Of a stretch of 64,000 nt of DNA, positions 1 to 7,945 are shown piece after piece; positions within the stretch are counted from its first letter, which is position 1; every line of letters begins with the position of its first letter. This DNA comes from Candidatus Tanganyikabacteria bacterium (GTDB lineage Bacteria > Cyanobacteriota > Sericytochromatia > S15B-MN24 > VGJW01). The stretch spans positions 1-64,000 of the forward strand of contig VGJW01000003.1 of NCBI GenBank assembly GCA_016867265.1. Reading direction: 5' to 3'. The position numbers and the translations under genes were made by a program. The notes under the pieces are model-generated. The model made no database searches, was not told the origin of the DNA, and saw only the letters and a program-made list of their open reading frames with translations.

Positions 1-1123
1 GCCACTCGTCCGACTGCTCGGCCAGCACCATCCCGACGAGGCGCGTCAGCGCCTGACGGTTCGGGAAGATGCCCACCACCGAGCAGCGACGGCCGATCTC
101 GCGGTTCAGGCGCTCAAGGGGATTCGTCGAGCGGATCTTCCGCCAATGTGCCTGCGGGAAGGCCATGTAGGCGAGGATGTCCTCCTCGCCCTCGTCCAGC
201 AAGCGGGAGACCTCCGGAAAGGCCCGGGCCAGCTTGTCCGACGTCCGTCGTAACTGCGCACGCGCCGCCTCCTTGTCCGGCTGCGAGAAGATGGTCCGCA
301 CCGCAGCACCCACCATCCCCTGCTGATGCTTGCCGACCCGCGACAGGACGTTGCGCATGAAGTGCACCGTGCAGCGCTGCCATGTAGCCCCCGTCAGGAC
401 CTCGGCGATGGCCCGCTGCAACCCTGCGTGGGCATCACTGATGACCAGTTGCGTCCCGTGCAGGCCCCGCGCCACAAGCCCTCGCAGGAAGGCCACCCAC
501 GCCTCATGGCTTTCGGCTGCGCCCACCTCGAGACCGAGGACTTCGCGGTAGCCCTCGTCGTTCACCCCGTAGGCCACCACAACGGCGCTCGACACCACGC
601 GCTTGCCTTCCCGGACTTTCTCTACCGTGGCATCCAGCCAGAGGTACGGATACGCCTTGTCGAGCGGCCGGTCCCGAAACGCCGCCACCTCCTCGTCCAG
701 CCCCTCGCAAACCCGGCTGACCTCGCTCTTGGACAGGCTCTCGACGCCAAGCGCCTGCACCAGATCCTCGACCTTGCGGGTGCTGACGCCGTGCACGTAG
801 GCCTCCTGGATGACCGACAGCAGCGCCTGCTCGGACCTGCGCCGGGGCTCGAGGAAGGAGGGCATGTAACTGCCGCTGCGCAACCGCGGAATCCGCAGAT
901 CCAGCGTACCCACACGCGTGTCCCACGCCCGGTCCCGGTAGCCGTTGCGGTGATTGCGTCGCTCGTCCGTCCGTTCATGCAAGCCGGCGCCAGCAAGCTT
1001 GCCCACCTCAAGTTCCATCACCAGTTGCACCATGCGTTCCACCATGGCCCGCACGGCATCGCCATGCCCCTCGCCCAGCACCTTGCCGACAACATCGCCC
1101 AACGTCATGATCTTCTCCGCCAC
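1..1123 (-). CDS. IS256-family (mutator-type) DDE transposase, 3' end outside window
   Basis: Cuts and joins the element's DNA ends. Reading the reverse strand gives an open frame of 374 codons that runs off the left edge. It shows the family's catalytic triad: Asp in YLWLDAT (about residue 164), Asp in LVISDAH (about 230) and Glu in STNPLERLN (about 337), with the typical HWRKIRSTN block just before the last. A zinc-like or DNA-binding N-terminal region (HRNGYRDR, RIPRLRSGSY) matches mutator transposases. The start is taken as GTG at 1123, eight bases after a strong GGAGG; an ATG at 1108 is in the same frame. Nothing in the visible part suggests decay: there is no internal stop. Confidence 0.95.
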   Translation of the reverse strand, partial: MAEKIMTLGDVVGKVLGEGHGDAVRAMVERMVQLVMELEVGKLAGAGLHERTDERRNHRNGYRDRAWDTRVGTLDLRIPRLRSGSYMPSFLEPRRRSEQALLSVIQEAYVHGVSTRKVEDLVQALGVESLSKSEVSRVCEGLDEEVAAFRDRPLDKAYPYLWLDATVEKVREGKRVVSSAVVVAYGVNDEGYREVLGLEVGAAESHEAWVAFLRGLVARGLHGTQLVISDAHAGLQRAIAEVLTGATWQRCTVHFMRNVLSRVGKHQQGMVGAAVRTIFSQPDKEAARAQLRRTSDKLARAFPEVSRLLDEGEEDILAYMAFPQAHWRKIRSTNPLERLNREIGRRCSVVGIFPNRQALTRLVGMVLAEQSDEW

Positions 1124-1225
1124 CGCCTTGGACCTCCTTCGTTTGTACGCAACTACGAAAGGACCACGGCGGTGGTTTCGTCTTCAAGCCGCCGGCGGAT
1201 TTACACCAACTCTAGGGACGTGACC
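1..1225 (-). mobile_element. IS256-family insertion sequence, incomplete at the window edge
   Basis: The element consists of the transposase gene at 1-1123 and a short non-coding end. The stretch around 1195-1222 (reverse strand CTAGAGTTGGTGTAAA) resembles the terminal inverted repeats of IS256-family elements, which commonly carry a GTGTAAA-type core, so the outer end is placed near 1225; it could lie up to about 15 bases either side. The other terminal repeat and the target duplication are outside the window, so the exact boundary cannot be confirmed. The next gene's stop codon is at 1233, just beyond this end, so no gene seems to be interrupted here. Confidence 0.75.
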
Positions 1226-1232
1226 GGTTGGG

Positions 1233-1523
1233 TCAGCCCCTGCGGCCCGGGACGCCGAAATTGCCCCTGCCGGTGCCATCTTCGAGTTCTGCAAGGATGT
1301 TCTTAACCCCCGTGTCCGTGGCCTTGGATCCGAGGAACCGCGTGAGGCGATCCTGCACCGTCTTGCCGAGGTCCAGTTCATCCGACGTGGTGGCATCGCC
1401 TGCTTCGGTGGCCACTTCGACAGGCTCGGCGGTGACGTCGGCAGCACGTTCGGCGCTGCCCGAGGCGCGCCCCAACGCCGTCAGCCAGCCCGTTCCCCCC
1501 GGGCCCTTGAGGGCATCGAACAC
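1233..1523 (-). CDS. Small protein of unknown function, paralogue of the next gene
   Basis: A 96-residue protein that I cannot assign. It opens with MFDALKGPGGTGWL, closely matching MFDPLGGLGGSGWL at the start of the gene at 1584-1874. Both then carry a variable acidic or proline-rich middle and a basic helix ending in RF or KF (TVQDRLTRFL here, AVRKRLKKFL there), and both end in an Arg-Gly-rich tail. No signal peptide or membrane segment is visible. The stop codon lies about eight bases from the end of the IS element, so the extreme C-terminus could have been altered by insertion, although the similar tail of its paralogue argues against it. Confidence 0.55.
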   Translation of the reverse strand: MFDALKGPGGTGWLTALGRASGSAERAADVTAEPVEVATEAGDATTSDELDLGKTVQDRLTRFLGSKATDTGVKNILAELEDGTGRGNFGVPGRRG

Positions 1524-1583
1524 GTGGACCGACCTTTCGTTGGCGCGACGCTGAGAGGGGCAAGCGTTGTTCGTGACGGAGCG

Positions 1584-1874
1584 TCAGCCGCTCCGCGCAC
1601 CCTGCCGCTTGATCTGGTTCCCGAAGGCCCGACCGTTCGGCTCGTCGATCGTGACGGGGACGACGTCACCGTCGTCCTTCAGGAACTTCTTGAGTCGCTT
1701 CCTGACGGCATCCCCGACAGCGTCGTCATCGCGGGGCGCCGGAGGCGCGATGGGCGCTTCGGGTTCGGGCCACGCCGCCTGTGGATGAGCGGGTTCTTCC
1801 TCATGTTTCCGGCGCCGGCCGACCTTCTCCGCCAACCAGCCGGATCCACCCAAGCCACCGAGGGGATCGAACAA
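1584..1874 (-). CDS. Small protein of unknown function, paralogue of the previous gene
   Basis: A 96-residue protein of the same length as its neighbour at 1233-1523 and sharing the Met-Phe-Asp start, a Gly-rich GGxGWL motif and a basic amphipathic segment (AVRKRLKKFL) around residues 56-65. Between them is a segment rich in Pro, Ala and Glu that looks disordered. The two genes are 60 bases apart on the same strand and probably arose by tandem duplication. No known domain is recognised. The shared N-terminus could be a recognition or export tag, but that is speculation. Confidence 0.55.
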   Translation of the reverse strand: MFDPLGGLGGSGWLAEKVGRRRKHEEEPAHPQAAWPEPEAPIAPPAPRDDDAVGDAVRKRLKKFLKDDGDVVPVTIDEPNGRAFGNQIKRQGARSG

Positions 1875-1924
1875 ACGGGGACCATACCCACCGGCGCGGC
1901 GGGAAAGCGGATTTCACGAAGTCT

Positions 1925-2740
1925 TCAGAAGTGGAGATCCTTGTAGATGCCGCCCTGGGCATCGAGCCAACGCTCCCGCACGACATTGCCAAGCTCGTCG
2001 TATTGGAATTCCTGGCTGGCCGCAAGGCGATCCTTGGCCCCGCGCAGTTCGACCCGCGCCAGCAGGCCCTGCTTGTTCCATGTGTACTTCTGCCGGCTTG
2101 TACGGTCCTTGCCTCCGCCAAGGTGCCACGCCCGCTCGGTGACCCTGCCTTCCTTGTCGTAGAGGAACTTCAGCTCGCCCACGAGCTTGCCATCTGGTCC
2201 GCGTTCCGCCTGCACGGCAATTTCCCCGGCCTTGTCGTAGGCGTACTCGAGGACCTTGACCACATGCCCGTCGGCATCCTGCCAGGTCTCGGACGTGTTC
2301 TGCCCCTTCTCGTCGTAGGCCGAGACGATGGCGTAGAAGAGCGCGCCGTTCTGGTCGTACTCGGCCCGCCATACGAGCAGGCCCGAGACCTCGTCGTACC
2401 GGTAGCGGTGGTGGTTGTCGATGCGTCCGTAGCGGTCGATCCAGATGGAATCCCGCAGGCGGTGCTCGTGATCGTCATAACGGTAGACGCGGTGGCTGGG
2501 CTTGGTGAAGGTGCGTTCGAATTTCTCGAAGAACACGACCCGGCCCATGCCATCGAGGTGGTGGGTCTGGTGCTCATGGGGCACCCCCCCCTCGGGGTAT
2601 TCGTCGATGCCGACGACCTTGCCGAATCTGTCGATCTTGCCCGTGCGGTAGTGGCGTGTCCGGACGACCTGGGCCTTGGCTGCGTCAATCAGGGCATCGG
2701 GGGCCTCGATGGTAATCGAGGAAGGGGCAGGTGCGGCCAT
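1925..2740 (-). CDS. YD-repeat-like protein, unknown function
   Basis: A 271-residue protein made of repeated short beta-strand units of the type YxYDxxG (for example YRYDEVSGLL, YDEKGQN, YAYDKAGE, FLYDKEGRVTER, FQYDELGNVVRERW). Such units occur in YD/RHS-type and MORN-like repeat proteins and usually form a beta-sheet shell or solenoid. The N-terminus (MAAPAPSSI) has no signal peptide, so export is not predicted. There is no toxin-like C-terminal domain and no RHS core box, so this is not a full RHS toxin. It follows the radical SAM gene at 2774-4624 by only 33 bases, which include an eleven-G tract, and is probably co-transcribed with it. Confidence 0.75.
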   Translation of the reverse strand: MAAPAPSSITIEAPDALIDAAKAQVVRTRHYRTGKIDRFGKVVGIDEYPEGGVPHEHQTHHLDGMGRVVFFEKFERTFTKPSHRVYRYDDHEHRLRDSIWIDRYGRIDNHHRYRYDEVSGLLVWRAEYDQNGALFYAIVSAYDEKGQNTSETWQDADGHVVKVLEYAYDKAGEIAVQAERGPDGKLVGELKFLYDKEGRVTERAWHLGGGKDRTSRQKYTWNKQGLLARVELRGAKDRLAASQEFQYDELGNVVRERWLDAQGGIYKDLHF

Positions 2741-2756
2741 GGGCGTCTCCGGCGGT

Positions 2757-2767
2757 GGGGGGGGGGG
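2757..2767. repeat. Homopolymeric tract of 11 guanines
   Basis: Eleven consecutive G residues lie in the 33-base gap between the radical SAM gene and the YD-repeat gene. On the coding (minus) strand this is a run of C shortly upstream of the YD-repeat start codon at 2740. Long G tracts are prone to slippage, and the spacing of leader sequence could vary between cells. Confidence 0.9.
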
Positions 2768-2773
2768 CGTGGG

Positions 2774-4624
2774 CTAGTAGTACTGGCGTTCCGGGCGATC
2801 GTGGGTGCCGACCTTGCGGTCGCTGACCCAGGCGACGCCGAAGCGTTGAACGTACAGATGCATGAACTCGCGATAGCGCAGGTAGAACCAGAGGCCGCGT
2901 CCGTAGGCTTCCTCGCAGGACGTGGTGCAGCGCGCCATCATCTCGGCGAGCTCGTCATCCTTCATGCCTTCGTCGGTCCGGATGGTGTAGTGCGCGTTGG
3001 CCGAGAGTTCCTCGAAGCTCTCGTGGACCTCGAGGATGCCCTGTTTCTCGGCTACGCGGTACAGCGCCGAGTGCCGCCCCAGCGTGAAGACCGAGCGCCC
3101 GTACGAATGGATGATGTCGGTATTGGCCCCGATCATGTCGATGGTCGACTGGGCCTCTTCTCGGGTCTCGGTCGGGAAGCCGAAGAAGATGTAGGCGAAG
3201 TTCCAGATGCCGGCATCCGCCGACCCCTTGAGGATGGGCAGCCGGCGCTCGAAGGCCACGCCCTTCTTGATCAGTTCGTGGATGCGCGGCGAGCCCGTCT
3301 CGACGCCCCACAGCACGAGCCGAAGCCCGGACTGGTAGAGCAGTTGCATCAGTTCGGGCGTGAACCCGTTCTCGAGTCGGCCGTTCGAGAACCACGTGAT
3401 GTCGAGCTTCTCGTCGATGAAGCGCTGTGCCATCGCGCCCATCATCGCGGGTCGTATGGCCTCGTCAATCAGCTGGAAGTGCCGGATGCCGTAGGTGTCA
3501 CGCAGGTGGCGGATTTCCTGGATCAGGCGATCGAGGGACTTTTCGTCCTCCGTGACGCCCCAGAAGCTGTCGCAGAACGAGCAGAGGCCCCAGTAGCAGC
3601 CCTTTCCTGCCTGAATCGTCAGCACCAGTTCGGGACTCAGGTACTTGTCGAGTGGCAGACCCTCCAGGTCCTGGATGCCGATGGCATCCATCTTCGGGAC
3701 GGGCCGGACCGGGGAGGCCCCGACGGTGTCGGCGTCGCGGGTCTTGTGCAGCAAGTTGGGCACCTCGTCGAGGTCCCGTCCTTCGTGAACGGCCCGCGCC
3801 AGCAGCAACATGGTGTGCTCGCCCTCGCCGATCGCGACGCTGTCCGCGAACTTTTCGAAGAAGCGCGGACGGTTGGCAAGCGTATCCTTGACCCGCTCGA
3901 AGAAGTTGCCGCCGATGGTGATGTGCACGTCCGGTCCGGCGGCCTCGCGCAGCATCCGCGCCAGCGTCAGTCCGGGCAGCACCTGCGAGAAGGCGTTGAT
4001 CGAGATGCCGATGACCTCGGGTTTCTGGGCCAGCATCGACGGGATGACCTCGGCATAGAACGACGCGAACATGTTGTTGGCGGCGTCCTCGGTGTGAACG
4101 ACCATGTTCTCGATCGTCATCAGGCAATCCGGCTGCTCGAAGTAGTTGAGGGCCAAGCGGGCCGGGTGATAGGGCATCGACACCGCCTGGCAGGCCAGGT
4201 CGAGCGTCTCGAGCGCATCAATCAGCAGATCGGGATTGTAGAAGCGCCTCGGGTCCCGCATGGTCTCGACGGCATCGGCGATCTGGCGGGGCAGGGCCTC
4301 GAGCAGGTCGCCCTTGGCCGCCATGAACACCTCGATGGCCTTGGCCCGCTGCAGGTCGATGAGCACCTGCCGGTCCGTCTCGCCGAGCAACTCCTTGAGG
4401 CGCGCCTCGACGCCCAGGTACTCCTGCATCAGGTGAAGGCGATTTCGCACCTCCGTCAGGTACTCGGGCTGGAAGATCCGATCGAACCACGCGATGTTGA
4501 GGTCGCGCAGGACCGTCTCCACCCCGTTGCGGCGCAGGTGACCCGCGATGCCCCTGAGGGCGAAGTGCGGGTTCTGCGCCGACCATTGGGGCGGGAACGC
4601 GAGCAGGACCTTGGGCGTCGACAC
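2774..4624 (-). CDS. B12-binding-type radical SAM protein
   Basis: A 616-residue radical SAM enzyme. The N-terminal region (VLLAFPPQWSAQN at residues 6-18, then IAGHLRRNGVETVLRDLN) resembles the cobalamin-binding-like Rossmann domain that precedes the radical SAM core in this class, but I see no DxHxxG motif for the lower axial His. The iron-sulphur cysteines are C343, C348 and C351 in GKGCYWGLCSFC, giving CX4CX2C instead of the textbook CX3CX2C. Following segments (FQLIDEAIRP, GVETGSPRI, FGFPTET) fit the SAM-binding barrel strands. The substrate is unknown. The gene sits between an EF-hand-like protein (14 bases upstream) and a YD-repeat protein, so all three are likely one operon. Confidence 0.9.
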   Translation of the reverse strand: MSTPKVLLAFPPQWSAQNPHFALRGIAGHLRRNGVETVLRDLNIAWFDRIFQPEYLTEVRNRLHLMQEYLGVEARLKELLGETDRQVLIDLQRAKAIEVFMAAKGDLLEALPRQIADAVETMRDPRRFYNPDLLIDALETLDLACQAVSMPYHPARLALNYFEQPDCLMTIENMVVHTEDAANNMFASFYAEVIPSMLAQKPEVIGISINAFSQVLPGLTLARMLREAAGPDVHITIGGNFFERVKDTLANRPRFFEKFADSVAIGEGEHTMLLLARAVHEGRDLDEVPNLLHKTRDADTVGASPVRPVPKMDAIGIQDLEGLPLDKYLSPELVLTIQAGKGCYWGLCSFCDSFWGVTEDEKSLDRLIQEIRHLRDTYGIRHFQLIDEAIRPAMMGAMAQRFIDEKLDITWFSNGRLENGFTPELMQLLYQSGLRLVLWGVETGSPRIHELIKKGVAFERRLPILKGSADAGIWNFAYIFFGFPTETREEAQSTIDMIGANTDIIHSYGRSVFTLGRHSALYRVAEKQGILEVHESFEELSANAHYTIRTDEGMKDDELAEMMARCTTSCEEAYGRGLWFYLRYREFMHLYVQRFGVAWVSDRKVGTHDRPERQYY

Positions 4625-4638
4625 GGCGACGAACCTTC

Positions 4639-5856
4639 CTATGCGGCCTTGGGCGCATCCTTGCGGAGGTAGGCCGACAGTTCGCCCACGATGGGCACGA
4701 TGCCTTCGTGGCGAATCTGCCGGATACGGGCCACGGCATCGTCATGCTGCCTGATCTGTTCGGCGACGGCCTCGCAGGTGCCCCCGACCTTGAGGTCCAG
4801 CAGGAACTGCTGGAGCTTCTTTTCCTCGGCCAGCAACTCCTGGAACTTCTTGACCTTGTCCATGACGTCTTCAGGGGCCAGATCGCCGCTGTAGGCGGAC
4901 GTGTCCACGTCGGCAGGCGCGATGGACGGCATCGGCGTGGGCGCCATGGGCAGCCCCTTGGTCGAGAGACCCACGGGATCCACCGCGATGACGGGCGTGA
5001 CCACCTTCTTGCCCTTGGCGGCGCCAGCCTGCCGCATCGCGGCGGCCTCATCGGCTTCGGCGCGGGCTTTGTCCATGGCCTTGGTGATGACGTCCATCGC
5101 CAGCTTCCACGAGTTCATGTCGGGCTTGAAGTCCGGGTCGATACCAGCCTTCAGGAGGGCGTCCTTGAATTGCAGGTCCTCGAGGCCCAGCGCACCGTTG
5201 CCTTCCGTATCGACGGCAATGGCGTTGCCTGTTGCCCGGTTGACGAGGGCGATGCGGCCGTCGACCCGGGTGATGTCGGCGTCGATGCCGTATTCGCTCT
5301 TGAGCAGCTCCTTGAGCTTCTCGGGCTTCAGGCTGCCGCCGTTGTCGCGAATCAGCGTGTAGACGGCAAGGGCCTCGCTCTCCAGCATCGAATACTTCTT
5401 GGCTGCGCCCATGCCGGCGCCGGCCACTTCGATCGTGCGGGGCCGAGGCGAGACCTGCTCGGGCTCGGCATAGCTGACGACCTGAGTGGGGGCTGGTCCC
5501 GAGATGACCCGGGGCTCGCCGTCCGCCGGCTTGATCGATGACGGGGGGCTGTTGAGCTGGACCACGTTGTCCGAGTAGGTTCCCGACCGCGCGGGTGCGG
5601 GTCCGGGCACGGTGGCGGACGGTGCGTCGACCGCCTTGGGCGCCGACGGTGCGCTGCCCAGATCGATGGTGCTCTGGTCTGCCGGGAACGCAGGCGCCTG
5701 CCGCTTCTGGTTCTCGTCCATCTGGACTTCGTCGAACGAGGGTACCGACGCCATGCCCGGCGTCGGCAAGGAATTGGTCTGGGACCGGTTGACCTTCATG
5801 TCGGACATGGAAGCGGGTACCTCGGCGAAAGGGATCGGGTGGCCTGACGACGTCAT
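4639..5856 (-). CDS. Protein with an EF-hand-like motif, unknown function
   Basis: A 405-residue protein with no signal peptide. Residues 1 to about 155 are rich in Pro, Ser and Ala and probably disordered. The central part contains a calcium-loop-like segment DTEGNGALGLED (residues 216-227), with acidic or amide side chains at positions 1, 3, 5 and 12 and Gly at 6, as in EF hands. The preceding helix-rich stretch (LIRDNGGSLKPEKLKELL) resembles the start of another, less complete EF hand. The C-terminal third is predicted coiled coil, with a block rich in Glu, Lys and Leu (KFQELLAEEKKLQQFLL). It is the first gene of a probable operon with the radical SAM gene. Calcium binding is inferred from the motif alone. 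Confidence 0.75.
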   Translation of the reverse strand: MTSSGHPIPFAEVPASMSDMKVNRSQTNSLPTPGMASVPSFDEVQMDENQKRQAPAFPADQSTIDLGSAPSAPKAVDAPSATVPGPAPARSGTYSDNVVQLNSPPSSIKPADGEPRVISGPAPTQVVSYAEPEQVSPRPRTIEVAGAGMGAAKKYSMLESEALAVYTLIRDNGGSLKPEKLKELLKSEYGIDADITRVDGRIALVNRATGNAIAVDTEGNGALGLEDLQFKDALLKAGIDPDFKPDMNSWKLAMDVITKAMDKARAEADEAAAMRQAGAAKGKKVVTPVIAVDPVGLSTKGLPMAPTPMPSIAPADVDTSAYSGDLAPEDVMDKVKKFQELLAEEKKLQQFLLDLKVGGTCEAVAEQIRQHDDAVARIRQIRHEGIVPIVGELSAYLRKDAPKAA

Positions 5857-5951
5857 CGCGTCCTCAAGGAGGATGCGCGCTAGGTTTCACATACCCTTCA
5901 AGGCAAGTCATGAACCCCCGGGAGGAGCTGCGCCGCGCGGTAGAATGGAGC

Positions 5952-6977
5952 ATGAAGCTCGCCACGCTCGAACGACGTGATCCGGTGACAGGGCGCCCCG
6001 ATCCGGATGGTCGCCTGGTTGTCGTCTCGCCCGACCATCGCTGGGGTCTCGAGGTGCCCGGCGTGCCCTCGATGCGCGATGCGATGGATCGCTGGGACAA
6101 GGTGTTGCCCTTGCTCGAGCATGCTGCCCGGCAATTGTCGGCGGGCGAAACCGCCGGTGCATGCGACCTCGCCACGGCCACGTTCATGGCGCCCCTGCCG
6201 CGGACGTGGTCCTGGCTCGACGGCAGCGCCTTCATCCAGCATGTCCTGCTGGTCCGCAAGGCCCGGGGCGCCGAGCCTCCGGAGGATCTCCGGACCGTGC
6301 CCCTGATGTACCAGGGGGCCAGCGACAACCTGCTGGGGCCCCGGGCGGACCTGCCCTTGCGTCATCTTGGCGACGGCATGGACTTCGAAGCCGAGGTGGC
6401 CGTGGTCCTGGGGCCTGTGGCGATGGGCACGCCGGCGTCGGACGCAGGGGGCGCCGTTCGCCTGATCATGCTCATGAACGATGTCAGCCTGCGCAACTTG
6501 ATTCCGCGTGAGCTCGCGGCAGGCTTCGGGTTCTTCCACGGCAAGCCGGCCTCGTCCTTCGCGCCCTTTGCCGTCACGCCCGATGAGGCCGGGGAGGCCT
6601 GGCGGGAGGGGCGCCTGCACCTGCCGATGCGCTCGTGGCTGAATGGCGTGCCATATGGCCATCCCGACGCCGGGGAGATGTTCTTCTCGTTTCCCGAGCT
6701 CATCGCCCATGCGGCGGCGACGCGCGACCTGTCCGCGGGGACCATCCTGGGAAGCGGCACGGTGTCCAACGCCGACGAAAGCGTGGGTTCGAGCTGCCTT
6801 GCCGAGCAGCGGATGCTCGAGAAGATCGCCACCGGCACGATGGTCACGCCCTTCATGAAGGACGGGGATCGCATCGAGTTGGACATCCTGCTCGACGATG
6901 GCCGGTCGCTCTGCGGGCGCATCGATCAGGTCGTCGTGCCTGCTGCTTGCCGGAACGTGTCCGGGGCCGCGGGGTGA
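5952..6977 (+). CDS. Fumarylacetoacetate hydrolase family protein
   Basis: A hydrolase of the FAH superfamily, which cleaves C-C bonds in acylpyruvate-like substrates (the last step of tyrosine catabolism in the classical enzyme). The metal ligands are recognisable: E-x-E in MDFEAEVAVVLG, and the Asp in MLMNDVSLRN. Other family hallmarks are FFHGKPASSFAPFAV and GTILGSGTVSN. The ATG at 5952 gives the usual family start MKLATL; an earlier in-frame ATG at 5910 is possible but has no clear ribosome site. A TAGAAT box lies directly before this ATG (5941-5946), so the mRNA could be almost leaderless. The stop overlaps the next gene's start by four bases. Confidence 0.92.
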   Translation: MKLATLERRDPVTGRPDPDGRLVVVSPDHRWGLEVPGVPSMRDAMDRWDKVLPLLEHAARQLSAGETAGACDLATATFMAPLPRTWSWLDGSAFIQHVLLVRKARGAEPPEDLRTVPLMYQGASDNLLGPRADLPLRHLGDGMDFEAEVAVVLGPVAMGTPASDAGGAVRLIMLMNDVSLRNLIPRELAAGFGFFHGKPASSFAPFAVTPDEAGEAWREGRLHLPMRSWLNGVPYGHPDAGEMFFSFPELIAHAAATRDLSAGTILGSGTVSNADESVGSSCLAEQRMLEKIATGTMVTPFMKDGDRIELDILLDDGRSLCGRIDQVVVPAACRNVSGAAG

Positions 6978-7939
6978 GCGAGCACGCCCCGTTTCCCGGC
7001 TTGCGCCTGCTCACGGCCGGCCTCTTCGACTACGCGGGAACCTTTCCCCCTGCGGCTCTCGCATTCGACGAGGCCCTGGCCAAGTCGGCCTCTTTCCCCG
7101 AGCTTTTGCTGCGCCCATGGCTCCGGGCCGCGGATCTCGTGGTCACGACGGGTCAGCTGGCCAATCTGTCGTCGGACCGGCTGCGGCGCGCAGGCTTCCT
7201 CGACGGACGCGCCCTGCGGTGGGCGGCGCTCGGCCCGGTGCTCAAGCCAGACGGTCCGGCCGCGGTCGACGGGGATCTCCTGACGTGGTTGGAGCGGGCG
7301 GCTTCCTTGCGCCTGCCTCAGGAGATCGTCAGCTACGAGGTCAGGGTCGAGGTCTCGCCCTCGGCCGTGGGCTGGCTCACCGGGGCCCTGGTTCTTCTCG
7401 TGCAAGGCCTTGCTCCCCGCGGCATCCGGCTCGTCATCGAGCCGGACTGGTCACCCGAGGATTGGCTGGCGGGCGCCGAAGTCCTCGCCGAGGTGCTCGC
7501 CGGGATGTCCGAGCCCCGTCCTGTCCTCAAGGTCCGTGGGTCGGGTCCCAAGGCCATCGACGTGCCTGCGATGGCCCACGTGGTCGGCGTCGTGGCCCGG
7601 CACGGCCTGGGCCTCAAGGCCACGGCCGGCCTGCATCATCCGGTCCGGGACGCGCGCTGGGGCAACGATCTGGGTTTTTTGTCGCTGGCTGCAGGGCTTC
7701 GTCTGCGCCAGACCCTAGGCGAGGACGGCTTTCCCGATGAGGCCCTGCTGTCGTGCCTCGTCCAAGAGGGTCGCGCCGGCCTCGAAACATTCGACTTGCG
7801 CCGGGGCCTTGCCTGGCGCGACTGGTCGCTCGAGGCCGCGACGCTCGAGGCCGTTGTCGCGCGTCTGCCGTTCGCGATCGGCAGTTGCAGCCTCGACGAG
7901 CCGGATGAAGCTTTGGCCGGGGTTTTCGGGCGTCCGTAG
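6974..7939 (+). CDS. Unknown protein translationally coupled to the FAH-family enzyme
   Basis: A 321-residue cytoplasmic protein starting at GTG 6974, which overlaps the upstream stop codon (GTGA). An N-terminal motif LLTAGLFDYAGTFPP and a C-terminal block GLGLKATAGLHHPVRDA stand out as probable conserved sites; the Lys, His-His and Arg of the latter look like active-site residues. Alternating strands and helices (VSYEVRVE, IRLVIEPDW, PVLKVRGSG, GLGLKATAG) suggest a TIM-barrel-like fold, which is inference. The overlap means it is co-translated with the FAH-family enzyme, so it may act in the same aromatic or keto-acid degradation route. I do not recognise a named family. Confidence 0.85.
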   Translation: MSEHAPFPGLRLLTAGLFDYAGTFPPAALAFDEALAKSASFPELLLRPWLRAADLVVTTGQLANLSSDRLRRAGFLDGRALRWAALGPVLKPDGPAAVDGDLLTWLERAASLRLPQEIVSYEVRVEVSPSAVGWLTGALVLLVQGLAPRGIRLVIEPDWSPEDWLAGAEVLAEVLAGMSEPRPVLKVRGSGPKAIDVPAMAHVVGVVARHGLGLKATAGLHHPVRDARWGNDLGFLSLAAGLRLRQTLGEDGFPDEALLSCLVQEGRAGLETFDLRRGLAWRDWSLEAATLEAVVARLPFAIGSCSLDEPDEALAGVFGRP

Positions 7940-7945
7940 GCCGCT

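Noticed and set aside
1225-1523. Possible gene disruption by the IS256 element
   Set aside because: The neighbouring small gene has a stop at 1233 and a C-terminus similar to its paralogue, so it looks complete.
1925-2740. YD-repeat protein as a polymorphic RHS toxin
   Set aside because: It is short, lacks an RHS core and a variable C-terminal toxin region, and has no immunity gene beside it.
1781-4672. A 963-codon open frame on the plus strand across the radical SAM and YD-repeat genes
   Set aside because: It lies antisense to two genes with clear motifs, has no known domain, and reflects high third-position GC.
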